Assembly: GCA_905250115.1 (NCBI GenBank)
Contig: CAJNOI010000048.1
Coordinates: forward strand, 415,113 to 479,112
DNA length: 64,000 nucleotides
Reading direction: 5' to 3'
Origin: Adineta steineri
Taxonomy: Eukaryota > Rotifera > Eurotatoria > Adinetida > Adinetidae
In this document: one piece after another, positions 49,201 to 60,260 of the stretch
Position numbering within the stretch: the first letter of the stretch is position 1
Layout of the letters: every line of letters begins with the position of its first letter
Made by a program: the position numbers and the translations under genes
Notes under the pieces: generated by a model
Seen by the model: the letters and a program-made list of their open reading frames with translations, nothing else
The model's database searches: none
Told to the model about the DNA's origin: nothing

Positions 49201-50575
49201 AGTATAAAGTATTCGAAAGAAAAGAATGAAGCATGAAAGTGACTCATATTAAACAGCGAGCATTATGTATGCGAGGGGTTGTCCGGCGAGCAACTGTCCT
49301 TTGCGAGCAAGTGTCCTATGCGAGCAAACGTCCATGACGAGCTAATGCTTGGCGAGCAAATGTTCAACAAGCAAGTTTCCGGCGAGCAACCCGCCGTAAA
49401 CCAAAAATAATGTACTACGTACTTGATACATTTAATTATGATCAGGTATATTCACAATAGTGAAGTAACTAGAGAAAACTTGTTTATTGATCTGTTGGCT
49501 TTTTATCACAGATACGTAATGATATCTTGTGAGCCTTATTTTTTCAATAGAAACGATAGAGACTCTTTCGGCTATGTGTCTAAAGGGAATTTGAAACCAT
49601 TATTTTGACAAGACTTGATATTTGCCAGACGAATTCGACTCTTTGTCTAGGTATATAATGAAATCAAGATAATGATGTTCGGCAAAATAAGAGATTAATA
49701 GTACATAATAAATATCTAAAATCTACCCATGTCATCATAATCGGGAGAAAATTGACGATTTAATCGCGGTTTAGCACCCGATTAATTGTGAGATTTATCA
49801 CGATATATCGCAATAGGCCACGATTTCGATAAAAAGTCGTCGATTAATCGTGATTTGATCGACGATTAATTTTCGGAAAATCGTCTGAAGTGACGATTAT
49901 TTTTGGATGAAAATATAGTCATCATATATGACAGAATTTTAACAGACTACATCATTTAATACTGCACTATCCATGCCACCAAAAATCTCGAAAAAATTGA
50001 CGATTTTATCGCGATATAGAAGCCGATTAATTGTGAGATCTATCGCGATAAAATCGCGCAAACCTTGGAGATTTTGATAACATAGGTATTATCGTTGTAT
50101 GTTACAAGATTTATAATATTCTCTTTCTATTAGAACTGGTCAACGATCAACGATGGGTTTAGTTCGAGATGGTTATAATTCATGTATGCGTTATGTATTA
50201 AATAATTTCTTTGATGGTTTTAGACAAGTAAGAGATTTAAATTTTTATCTCAATTATTCATTCTATTAATTAAAGGATGGTATTGATCTTTTTTTGGGTT
50301 ATTATCGTGTATCATTAGATGAAGGTCGTACACCAGAATCATGTCCAATTAGTAAAGAAATAAGTAAAAAATTTTTGGCCTTACCTGTAACAATGTTTCT
50401 TGCGTTTTCAATGTGTATTATTAATTTACTGATACCGGCTTCATCATTTCGTGAACAAATAACATATGTTTTATTTTGGGGTGCAGCTACAATCTCAACA
50501 TTAGCAATTACTATATTTTGGGGAAAAGAATTAGTTGATGCACCAAGACTTTATTCCAAAGTTAAACGTGATTAA
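46292..50575 (+). CDS. SACM1L: SAC1 phosphatidylinositide phosphatase
   Basis: ER/Golgi lipid phosphatase that removes phosphate mainly from PI4P. Fourteen exons: 46292-46383, 46438-46535, 46589-46791, 46845-47088, 47147-47234, 47286-47385, 47458-47544, 47609-47677, 47734-47813, 47870-47968, 48025-48233, 48291-48363, 50134-50227, 50276-50575, giving 611 residues. Family stretches include [47 protein letters not shown] and FDFHKEC. The catalytic CX5R motif is CVDCLDR at residues 409-415, followed by [26 protein letters not shown] and [10 protein letters not shown] follow. Two membrane helices near the C-terminus ([20 protein letters not shown] and [20 protein letters not shown]) anchor it in the ER. 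Intron 12 is 1,770 bp and repeat-filled, against about 50-70 bp for the others. Confidence 0.96.
48760..49073. repeat. (CACCCT)n hexamer array with 10-N gap (48893-48902)
   Basis: Repeats of CACCCT (TGAGGG on the other strand) with CACTCG/CACTCA variants, degenerating towards both ends. True length is unknown because of the gap. The long Thr/Leu/Pro/Ser translations across it are artefacts of the repeat. Confidence 0.88.
48893..48902. other. Assembly gap (10 N) inside the hexamer array
   Basis: Ten Ns within the CACCCT array, consistent with a collapsed or unresolved repeat. Confidence 0.99.
49751..50065 (+). repeat. Direct repeat, about 70-bp units 245 bp apart
   Basis: Two copies beginning ATTGACGATTT at 49751 and 49996, each continuing to CCGATTAATTGTGAGAT and a CGCGAT-type end. 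The intervening DNA has many TCGATTAATCG-like palindromic words. It looks like a partial tandem duplication within a degraded element, still in SAC1 intron 12. Confidence 0.7.
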
Positions 50576-51085
50576 ATCTTGTAAAAGAACTCTTTCAATA
50601 TTTGGAAAAATTTCCTTTTTATTTTCTATGTTTGCTTGTATCTGTATAAGTTCTTCTTCTTCCTCTTCTTTTTTTTTAAAGATAATTTATGACTCATAGA
50701 TGCATTATGTTCTTGAAAAAATGAATTTGTTTTTATTTTATTTTTAGACTACGATTGAGAAAGTAAATATCAATTAGAATAAGATATATATCTGAAAAGC
50801 TAAAATAAATACTGACGAATGAGTATCTACCTAAACTAAACTAAACAAAAATGCAAACTAATAATTTATTAAAGCTTTGAATGTATTCATAAGCTGCTTT
50901 CTGTTAGTTAACTGACATTCTAATGCATAAAACTATTTGAATTCAATCAGTTGAAAATCGCAAGATGTTTAAGCAGTGTGATCGCTTGCTGCTTTTATTT
51001 AAAAAAAGAAAACTCTATCAAATCGTAATTTTTTATCATTTAATATAAAGTATACTCATAGTTCGAAAACAATCCTGAACAAGAT
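50576..51085. other. Intergenic, SAC1 to hydrolase
   Basis: 510 bp of AT-rich 3' and 5' flank. Nothing else seen. Confidence 0.5.
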
Positions 51086-52204
51086 ATGTCGTACTTTGAG
51101 AAATTGAAACGTTTTCTTCATATTAAACCAAGTTATGATCCATCGTTAATTATTCGAGATGTTGCATATTTTTCTGGTTCTGATGCACATGTTAATCATA
51201 AATTGGATATATTTCTTCCAAGTTCTAAAGCTGATGTAGAAACAAATTCTTATCAACAAGGAGAAACAGTGAGAAAAGCTCTTCCTGTTATTGTTCATAT
51301 TCATGGAGGTGGATGGGTACGTGGTAGTCGTAGAAGTGAATCGCGTGGAGGTCCAGCAATTAGTCGAACATGTGCTGAAGAAGGTTTTGTTGGTGTTGTT
51401 GTATCTTATCGTTTAGCACGTATATCTGCTATTTCATTTTTTGCTTGGGCATTTATCTTTGGTCTTATTATTATTATTATTGGGCTTGGTTTACTTTCAT
51501 GGGAACTTATAGTGGGTTATGTAACATTTATGGTAGGTGCATATGCATACAATTTTTTATATAGAGTACGAACTCCAGTTAATATTGATCATGTAAGTTA
51601 AATCAAGTGTATAATATTAATGAAAGATATTTCTATTTTGTAGATGTTGGATGATTTATCGTATGCACTTATTTATATTCGTGAGCATATTAATGAACAT
51701 TGTCCAGATGCTGATCCAAATCAAATATTTCTTACAGGTCATTCAGCTGGTGCACATTTAATTAGTTTACTTACTCTTGATAAATCTCATCTTCTACGTC
51801 ATAATTTTCCTTTATCATCAATTTCTGGTGTTATTTCTATTAGTGGAATATATAGTTTAGCAAATCCAACACATGATTCACATAATAATGTTCGAAGTTG
51901 GGTATTTCGTATACTTTATTCAAGTAATTTACTTTATCCTCGAGGAAGAAAAATGAACGAATATTCACCAATTGAATATATAAAAGAAGGTGAAGAGATA
52001 CCTCCATTTCTTGTTTTATCCGCAAAATATGATATGGGTTTAGAAGTTGATGCAAAACGTTTTGTTGAAAAATTTAGAAGTTGTCATCAACCAGTTGAAT
52101 ATTTTACTGTTGAAGGTTCACATGGATCAATAGCAACTAAGTTTGCGAAAAATAATGCACGTAAACATTTCTTTGAATTTGTTCGTCAACATATGAAATA
52201 TTAG
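51086..52204 (+). CDS. Alpha/beta hydrolase (BD-FAE/HSL-like carboxylesterase) with membrane insertion
   Basis: Serine hydrolase resembling the isoprenylcysteine methylesterase/kynurenine formamidase/HSL group. Two exons, 51086-51592 and 51644-52204, give 355 residues. The oxyanion motif is HGGGW at residues 73-77 and the nucleophile elbow GHSAG has Ser203. The acid is probably the Asp in LSAKYDMGLEVDA, and the base the His in EGSHGSIA. Between the strand ending VVVSYRLA and the helix MLDDLSYALIYI, normally joined by a short loop, lies about 55 residues with two strongly hydrophobic segments (SFFAWAFIFGLIIIIIGLGL and LIVGYVTFMVGAYAYNFLY). The enzyme is therefore probably membrane-bound. The substrate is not predictable from sequence. 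Confidence 0.87.
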
Positions 52205-52726
52205 AAGAAAAAACAATATTTATATATAAAACTCTATTTTCGCAATTTATTAATTGAATAATTTTATTGAGACAAATAGTATTTAATCTTGCACTTTATT
52301 TTTTATAGAATTAAATATGAATTATACATGAATACAAATTTTCTTTTTCTATGATTTCAAAAGATTAATTTTGATAAACTACTTTGCTTATTCTTGAATA
52401 TTCAATGCACAAAAGTCTAGCTCGTTAGTTTGAATTATAAATCATGATTAATTCTATGTAATATACTTTCTAATGTTTACCGGTAGAGCGTCTATGTTTA
52501 TTCATGAAAATTGGCTTTATTTTAAATATAAATAGAATTTAAATATGTTCTGAAAAAGTATCCCACATTTTTTAATATTGTTTCATACTCTTGTGTATTC
52601 AATAGTAGACAGTAAAAATAAAATAAACTTGACTAATCATAATGAGTTTAATAAAAAGCTAAATAAAACATGTCTTTTTCTTTCAAGTAATTCTTGAAGT
52701 TTTCAAAAGCATGCATACTCTATATA
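52205..52726. other. Intergenic, hydrolase 3' flank
   Basis: AT-rich, no gene recognised, up to the palindromic element. Confidence 0.5.
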
Positions 52727-54210
52727 CAGGGATTAAAAATAATACTATTCCAGGGGTTTATTATTATGGTTTTAAATAGAATAAGTAATGAACTTTATAC
52801 TATATGACAGCCTGTGAAAAACTAAGAAATATCAAATCTGAGAAAGTTTCTACATATAAAATGAAAGTATTGGCTATTTAAAAACAGGTTGAAGTAGTTT
52901 CTGTCGATGTCTTTGCATGATACGATATCGTTTATCGAGCTTGACAAAACTGTATATGCTGAAAAAGTATTTAGTCATTTTTCTGCAAGAAAACATTCAA
53001 CCCTTATATCACTACCAAGGGTCCAAGTGAATTCTAAGACATTCATATTTTACCTAGATCTCACGTAGTCATGGATTCTTTCCGGCGTTCATAGATATGC
53101 ATCGAAGAATATTAGTCTAACTTATTGATGGTATCAGTGTCTTTGATATGAATGTCGGTGATACAAAAAAATAGGTGGAAATATCTATGAACTTGTTTTC
53201 ATCGCTTGGGGTACAAATGAATCCCAGAGTGTAGAGCTAATTATACATATACTATCGGTAAGATATCGCTTGAATTTGGTATCCGATGAACTCATCGATC
53301 TGTATAAAATATTGTAAAAGATTTTGTGCTGTATCATGAACATTCGATAGTGAATGGAACTTGGTTTTTTGCCATCCTAGAATTCATAGTCTGATGGAGA
53401 TAAGAAAAAAAGAAACAAAGAAAACATTCTTTCTTTTTAATTTATTTGTAGCGATGTGTCATACATAATTCTCACATTTTCTCCACAACTTGATAGAGAT
53501 TTTGCTCTTTCTCTCTAACTCACTACTGTGCTGGGGTTCGCATCGACTTCAATCAAGAAAAATGTTCGTGCTAGACACGTGATGATATGAAGGTTAAGAA
53601 ATACTCGATTTTACATTAAAAACAGCTTTTGTTCATTATTTACACTATTACAGACCTTTCAAGATATACTCCTTACACCTATTTTTCACGGTATATCGGG
53701 TAGATAGAGTATGAAAGGCACGTGATGGTGTAAATAATGAAAAAAAGCTATTTTGAATATTAAGTCGAGTGTTTTTCTTACAAAGAGAAATTTTCAAGAT
53801 TTTTCCAAGTACTGTCTGAAATGCTTTTTTTTAGAAAATAGATCGAACATTTTTCAGCAGATACAGCTTTGTAAAGCTTGATAAACGGTATTGAACCATG
53901 CAAAGATATATAAAGAAAGTACTTCAGTTTGTTTTTAAATAGTAAATGCTTTCATTTCCTATGCGGAAACAGCATCAAATTTCTGAAACTGTCTCAACTT
54001 TGATATCTCTTACAAATATGTCAAATGAGCGGGAAAAAAATAAATCCGGAAAATAAAAATTTGAAAAGAAATAAATCATCTCGAAAGCTTTTGTAATGTT
54101 GGTGTTGATGTGGAAGAAGAGTAGTCCGTACCTATATATCCACACCTACACTCATCCTCTATTTCAAATTTTAATAATAACTCCCTGGAATAATATTATT
54201 TTCAACCTTG
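52727..54210. mobile_element. 1.5-kb imperfect palindromic element with TA-flanked inverted ends
   Basis: The ends are inverted copies: CAGGGATTAAAAATAATACT on the left, and on the right, read on the minus strand, CAAGGTTGAAAATAATATTA; both continue into ATTCCAGGG. TA dinucleotides flank both ends (52725-52726 and 54211-54212), as for Tc1/mariner-type insertions. Longer inverted homology continues inward: TATTTAAAAACA, TCTTTGCATG and TATGCTGAAAAA near 52876-52970 pair with 53849-53950. An inner pair with TCATTATTTACAC lies at about 53605-53655 and 53725-53775. There is no open frame for a transposase, so this is a large non-autonomous relic. Confidence 0.8.
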
Positions 54211-54647
54211 TACATATAAATATCTTGAAAAACAGTATATTTTAATGAGCACTACAAAATTTAAAATATTAATAATGTCTTCTAACTCGCAATGATCAAT
54301 TAGTGTTTCAAATTTAGCTATCCACAGACATCCAATATATTAACAATGACTTATAAGAAATATTTGTGAATTCGACTCATAATTATTCTGATGAATAATC
54401 ATTATCTACTGCTATCTAGAAACACCATGTATATATTCTTTTATAATAACTAACATATCCTAGAATAGTACGTGCTGATATTTAATTCTGCGATGATATA
54501 TATGCATGTAAATTTCCTTTTGCGTGACATATTTCGAAAGAGATACTACGTTACTTAAAATAAATGTTGATAAAACTATTTTATGTATATTTTAAATAAT
54601 TTTTAATTTATTTTATATTATATAAATTGAAATTCATCCTTGATGAA
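54211..54647. other. Intergenic, between palindromic element and GPCR 3' end
   Basis: AT-rich; nothing recognised. Confidence 0.5.
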
Positions 54648-56416
54648 TTAAGAATAGAAAAAACTTTTGTTAAGTGACGCATAGAGAAAAGGATTTAAAC
54701 ATGAATTAAAATATGATAATGCATGAGCAACTGCTCGAATCATTTCTAGAGTATAGTAATGTTGTAGATGAAATAGTGGTGATAATAATTGTGAACAGCT
54801 AAGAAATTCTAATACATGAATTGGTAACCAACAAAGAGCGAATGCCAATGTTAAAGCTAATAACATACGTTGTACTCGACGACTTTTTAATTCTATTGAT
54901 TGACGTGGTACACCGGACTATAATAAAAAGAAGATTTTTTTTTATTATTTAATTACGTAGTATCATTATGGGCGTAAATGAAATCGGAAATAAATTATGC
55001 GAACTTTTTCTGAGCGACATCGATGTAGTTCAAAGTGAAAAAATCAATTCTACATTTGGGAAGGACATTTTGCATAGTTAACAAAGAGTTCTCATTTCAT
55101 GTGAAGTAATCATTAGTTGAAGTGCAATCAAAAGATATGATAATGCAACTTTCTTTTAGTGTTTTTGCGAACATCAATCCAAGTACACAAAACTTTGATA
55201 GTACCCAGGCAGACATGATCTTTAGAGAAAAACGCGTTCAAACAGTGTAAATACGTCGTTTCAACGGTAGGCCGTTGTAAAAAACGCCGTTTTTACGAAT
55301 TCTTAACGCGTTTCTACGCAATTTTCTAGAACGCTTTCTACTGCGTTGAAATCTACTCCGTAGTTACTCGTTGAAGTGCGAAATATGACGCGTTAATCAC
55401 AGTAGACAAACTAACGGAAGTAAAAATCGTAACAATGTGCGCTTTTCCGGATTTTATTCTCATTAAAATATCTACGAGTATTTCACCGTTTTTCTAAAAA
55501 TTTCGTCAGCCTGGGTAACAATCGATATTTTTCGGCCATCAAACACATTTTCAAAATTGTTTTCCAATCTAACTGAAATATTAATTTGAACAACTTACTA
55601 AACGTTTAACCATTCGATAACCACTACGTCGTACATACATAAGAACACGTAAATAACATATACCAATAATTAATAGTGGTAAAACATAATAGAAACCAAG
55701 TGTAAATATACAAGATGAAAATAATGAATCACCATCTTGTACTATACAATTAGAAGCATGTGATGATTGATTATTCTTTTCGTTATTGACATGCAGAAAA
55801 TATTCGTAGGGAAACATAAATACAAGAGAAACTAAATAAAAAAATTCATTAATTGTTAGTTTTACCAAAGACTATTTTCTTACCAATCCAAATGAATAGA
55901 CAAATAATTTGAGCATATTTCGATTTTCGATATTTTCGATACCACATTTCATGAACTATATTTAAATATCGATCAATACTCATAGCAGCTAAAGTATAAC
56001 AAGTAGCTTGTAAAAGCACCTAAAATATTTTCAAAAGTTGTTAGTCTAATAATAGATAAGTATACATACGTGAGCGATATAAATATGCATTTTACATACA
56101 AACTGACCAAAACTCCAAACTTGTATAGCACCGAGATAAGTAGTAAATGGCACAGAGATTAATAGAAAAAAAAGATCAGTAATAGCTAAATTCATAATAT
56201 AACAATTAGTAACATTTTTTTTATAGTTTTGTTTTAACACGCCAACACCAAGTACAATCGCATTACCTATATGAAAATATCTGATAAATAAGTAGATAAT
56301 TGAAAAAGTATTTTGTTACCGAAAACACCACAGATACAAATAATTATTAATACTGATGTATAAACAAATGTCATTATTTGTGCATAATTAAAATTATAAC
56401 CCGAAGATGAAGACAT
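54648..56416 (-). CDS. Peptide-type rhodopsin-like GPCR (galanin/allatostatin-A/kisspeptin receptor-like)
   Basis: Five exons on the minus strand, in transcript order: 56416-56320, 56266-56070, 56019-55884, 55831-55599, 54917-54648. They total 933 bp, 310 residues. TM1 ends FGNAIVLGV (family GN). TM2 is NLAITDLFFLLISVPFTTYL. A WSFGQFVCK stretch carries the TM3 cysteine, and TM3 has LQATCYTLAAMSIDRYLNIV with the DRY motif. TM6 has ALTLAFALCWLPIHVLEF (CWLP), and TM7 LSYFNSCLNPFLYASLNKSF with NPxxY as NPFLY. The combination fits neuropeptide receptors; the QATC...DRY region recalls kisspeptin/galanin-type receptors. The third intracellular loop is KRLSGVPRQSIELKSRR. Intron 4 (681 bp) holds a mobile element. 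Confidence 0.92.
55204..55515. mobile_element. MITE in GPCR intron, TIR CCCAGGC, TA target site
   Basis: 312 bp bounded by TA (55202-55203 and 55516-55517). Terminal inverted repeats of about 30 bp: CCCAGGCAGACATGATCTTT on the left, and CCCAGGCTGACGAAATTTTT on the right read on the minus strand, both followed by AGA and AAAACG. The interior is rich in CG and ACGCGTT words, unlike its surroundings, and has no coding frame. Confidence 0.82.
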
Positions 56417-58319
56417 GTTGAATATTTAATTGTTAATAGTCAGAATATAATTTATCGAGTATTAATATATAGTGAACATAAAGAGAATAAGCGAATATAA
56501 TTCTAGAGAAAAGAAAACGGAGAAAGATTTATTGTAACAGTCTATTCTCTTTTTTCTCTAGAGATTCACTCAAATATAATAATTTACCCTATCTATAAAT
56601 TTTCATGTTAACCTAAACGTTGTAACAAATTTATTTTTAGAAATAATTAATATATTATTCATAAAGATTATAGACGAATCTCTCTCGAAGGAATCCAGTC
56701 AAAATCTATCTATTATTAGTAAAATTATAGAGTACTACTCTCAGTATTTCGAACACTTTACTAAATTAAAAACATAATTTTATATGATATTTACTCGTGT
56801 ATATTTTCATGTGTCGTCTACCAAATATTCTTTTTTTTCTAATGAAAAGAGTCTCGTATTTTGAACTTTCTATTTTTTTTTCTGACAATAGTCTAGTTTG
56901 CTATAAATCTACATATATATATATATATTATTCATGTGTCATTTAATATTCTAAGAGAGAATCTTAAAAGTCCTCACAGTTTGTAGTGTCACAAAAACTC
57001 ATTAAAAACAAGATATTTGTCATTTTTTCTGTTATTAGATAAACATTCAATGAATACTCATTAGATAAAATCTGAACTGCATGTTACTACCAACGCAAAA
57101 ACATAAATTACGAATATGAATTAAACTTTCTTTTCATAGGTACTTTTAACTACATGATCAAAAAACTGTTATTAATTGATTCCGGAATTACGACTGAAGA
57201 AAAAAAAATAATATCTGTTAGATAGAAATAAGAGCAGAAAAATATAAATTATCAATCGTGTATACTCAATAGGACAGCATGTATCTTCGAAGATGAAACA
57301 TATTTTCTCTGCACTAAAAATCGAGAGGGAAGATTTTTTATATATATATAATAGTTATTAATAGTAGATGTTGATTATATGTCATAATATTAATTGAATA
57401 AAAAAAAACATTAGTTAAATTACATATTCAATATGAACTATGAGAATATTTTTCTTTTAAAAATAGTTCCTGTTTTTTACCACTTACGTTAAATCTTTTA
57501 TGAAACGAGAATGATTAATCTAATAAAAAGGAAGTCTACTTTCATAAGCTGAATTTAACAAAACAAACATGTAGGAATGTTAATAGTTAAGTTCAATTAA
57601 TCTTTGAAAGATAAAATAGATTCTATATATAAATAACCTTTTAATTCATAGAAGTCATATACAATCAAAAGGCCTTATATCATATCTGATAGAAAAAAAA
57701 TGTCCTGCTTAAAAGCAATTTTTAATAGCAGCGGTTTATTCTCCCATACTTCCGAAATGATATATTTTTTGTACTAAAAGATTTGACACATATATGAAAA
57801 ACGAGCGTATAATTTGTCATGATATAGAGAATGAATTTTTAGAGAAAAAAGAAATTAAGTGGGTTGAAACAAAATCTTCTATTATAGCTTATAATTTATT
57901 AATTAACTTGTATTGAAATAAAATAATACAAAAAATTGAATATATAATGATATCAAGATTCATTACTTATTTTCTTGACATAAAACAGATTGATAGACAT
58001 ATTTGTAAACATCAAATAAAATTTTTCTCAAACATATTTATTAGAGCATGAAAAACAATTCTTTAAGTAATCATTTCTATAAATATATGAATAAACTCTC
58101 TCTAGTATAGTAACTTACTCCATCTATGTTATTGCAATATTATTTTTTCGGAGGTTTATATATCAAATTTGATTTGTTCGTTTTATTTTATTAGTAAATG
58201 AAACAAATCAACCAACCGTATTATGCCGAGTTTATCCGCATCACCATTTCTTCATTTTTTTTCATTATATCTATCTCATTTACGCAATAAAAATATGTCA
58301 TTTTTCCCTTAGAAGAAAA
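56417..58319. other. Intergenic between divergent GPCR and HEXIM-like gene
   Basis: 1.9 kb, among the most AT-rich DNA in the window, with (TA)n near 56910-56927 and 57340-57351. It must hold both promoters. A TTTTTCCCTTAG acceptor-like site ends at 58312, eight bases before the HEXIM ATG. No gene recognised. Confidence 0.5.
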
Positions 58320-60125
58320 ATGCACCCAGTTGGACATCAACAACAGCGTCGTGGTAATTCTACTCGAATGCCATTGATGTACTCAACTTCTTTACCACCT
58401 GCACCATTATTACCAGTACCTCCTCTACCATTACGTTATGGTGGTGGCGGCGGCGGTGGTGGTGGTGTTGGTACATATCAACAATCAGCAAGCGGAAGTG
58501 GTGGAATGAAGCATCATCAACGCGGAAGTGGAAATCGACCTGGTCGTGGATCAATTATACCTCATCGACAACAACGTCCAATTGCTAGTTCTCGATATCA
58601 TCCATATACATTTCGACAACCATTACCACCTCAACAACAACAACGTTCCTATCGTCCTGTTCAATCATTACCACGTACTCCTGCTGCTTTAATGGGTAAA
58701 TATAATTTATTAAATGTTTACATAATAAAAACTAATTCATTTTTTTTGTAATAAGGAACTCCACCTGGTATGTCACAATCCGACTATGAATTAATTCATT
58801 CTGCCCAAGTTCAACGTGATAAAAGAAAACTTGATGTACTCGCACCGTCAAATACAACACAATTTCTTATACGTGATCATAATCGACAAACACCATCCTC
58901 CATAGCAACGCCAACACCCACTCATCAAACACGTAAAACATACAAATAATTATCATAATTAATATTACCTTGTCATTTTTTTCTTTCTTATATTTTAAAG
59001 ATACATCTCCAGTAACTACACAAAATCAACCATCATTACCTTATGATCAAATGTTTGATATGAATGATGTTGATGCACAAAGTGATGATGCAGAAAGCAA
59101 TCAAGATATTGTTTTTGGTGGTGGTGATCCATCAGTTGATAGTGATTTCAATGATATTTATTATCAATGTCGTTATGAACGTTATGCAGCATTTAGTCGA
59201 GCAGCTTTACTTAATGAAGTTTTATCACTTTGTGCTAATATCGATCGTTTACAACATGAAAAAAGTGAAGTGGAAAAACGTTTACGTGATGTACAACAAC
59301 ATCTTTATGATCATTCAGCTACACCTAATGGTAGTCAACGTGTGACAAGTGAAGATAGAACTTCAACTAATTACGATGATTCTCGAGTAAGAAATAAAAT
59401 ATGTTTTCTACATACTGATAATCTCTTAGCCAAATTGAATACTTAGTTATCTAGATAAGAATAACAACTGATCTTTTCTACTCACACGTTTTTTCCATTG
59501 TAATAAGTTTATGAATAACTTTCGTTAATATTTATTCTAACATGAGTTCCTTTCGAAGAATTACCTGAAGGTCAAAAAAAAAGAAAAAGAATTCTAATAA
59601 TGTTTTTATTGTCTAACATCTACGTACTATAAGAGCAAATAGAATCATTCATGCACAAAGGAATCAATTAGATTTCTATCGTAAATGTTCGATTTTATTG
59701 CATACATAAATCATAATGAATCATCTAATTGTTATTATAATATCATTTTCATATTGTCTGAAAACAAGGCCTCATCCACAATTTATAATGTCGTCCGTTA
59801 ATTTAATAGTCAAAAAATTTCGAAGGTTTAATTCGAATACAACATTTTTTGCATATCATTGCGAGCAGCTGTTCTAGATTTTTCTAGTAGAAAGCCATAT
59901 TTCGAATTGTTTATTTTGTGTTTTTTTAAGACGCAATCTCCAGCACCGAATCAACCACAAAATGATTCAAATAATGGAGAAGAAAGTACTCCTATAATTG
60001 ATGAACTACAAGCATCAACATCATCGCAACCAATTCCAACTGAACAAACGGAAATAAATGAACCATTAGTAGAAGAAAATCCATCGGAAACTAATGAGCA
60101 TGAACAACAAATTGTTCATGATTAA
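58320..60125 (+). CDS. HEXIM: HEXIM-like inhibitor of P-TEFb
   Basis: HEXIM proteins, bound to 7SK RNA, hold CDK9/cyclin T (P-TEFb) inactive in the nucleus. Exons 58320-58695, 58756-58932, 59001-59386, 59931-60125 give 377 residues. The inhibitory motif is present as APSNTTQFLIRDH (residues 155-167); vertebrates have PYNTTQFL, so Tyr is replaced by Ser. An acidic stretch (NDVDAQSDDAESNQD) follows, then the cyclin T-binding dimer region, DFNDIYYQCRYERY...FSRAALLNEVLSLCANIDRLQ and a coiled coil (HEKSEVEKRLRDVQQHLYD). The N-terminus is Gln/Gly/Pro/Arg-rich with a nine-Gly run. It lacks the canonical KHRR-type arginine motif, though RDKRK precedes the inhibitory motif. The exon 3/4 intron is 544 bp. 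HYOU1 follows 135 bp downstream. Confidence 0.85.
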
Positions 60126-60260
60126 ACTTTCTCTCTCTTTGTTATTTTCTGTTATGTAATTATGTTGTATAAAGATATTATTATATATAGACAATGTAGA
60201 ACAAATTCTGTCCTTTCATCTGGTTTTCCCTTTGTTGTTTTTTCTTTCTAGATCATAAAT
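60126..60260 (+). promoter_or_regulatory. 135-bp junction with acceptor-like AG before HYOU1
   Basis: T-rich tract TTTTTTCTTTCTAG ends at 60251, nine bases before the HYOU1 ATG. A short gap plus an acceptor suggests trans-splicing or a read-through transcript with HEXIM. No clear AATAAA was seen in the gap. Confidence 0.45.

Larger units (their letters stand above)
48455..49404. repeat. Foldback-like structure: inverted minisatellite arms around a TGAGGG-type array
   Basis: Left arm (about 48459-48625) is a degenerate tandem array of GGACACTTGCTCGCC-type units. Right arm (about 49270-49390) carries the reverse-complement units, GCGAGCAAGTGTCC type. Between them lies a C-rich hexamer array and about 200 bp of other DNA. 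Possible 8-bp flanks AAATAATG occur at 48447-48454 and 49405-49412 but are weak in AT-rich DNA. It lies inside SAC1 intron 12. Confidence 0.7.

Noticed and set aside
48694-49236. Long Thr/Leu/Pro/Ser and Glu/Gly frames across the hexamer array
   Set aside because: Translation of a simple repeat interrupted by an assembly gap, inside the SAC1 intron.
48447-49412. AAATAATG flanks as a target duplication of the foldback-like element
   Set aside because: An 8-bp AT-rich match is easy to find by chance and the adjacent termini do not match each other well; mentioned only as weak.
58360-58554. Minus-strand open frame opposite HEXIM exon 1
   Set aside because: Antisense shadow of a His/Gln/Gly-rich coding exon.
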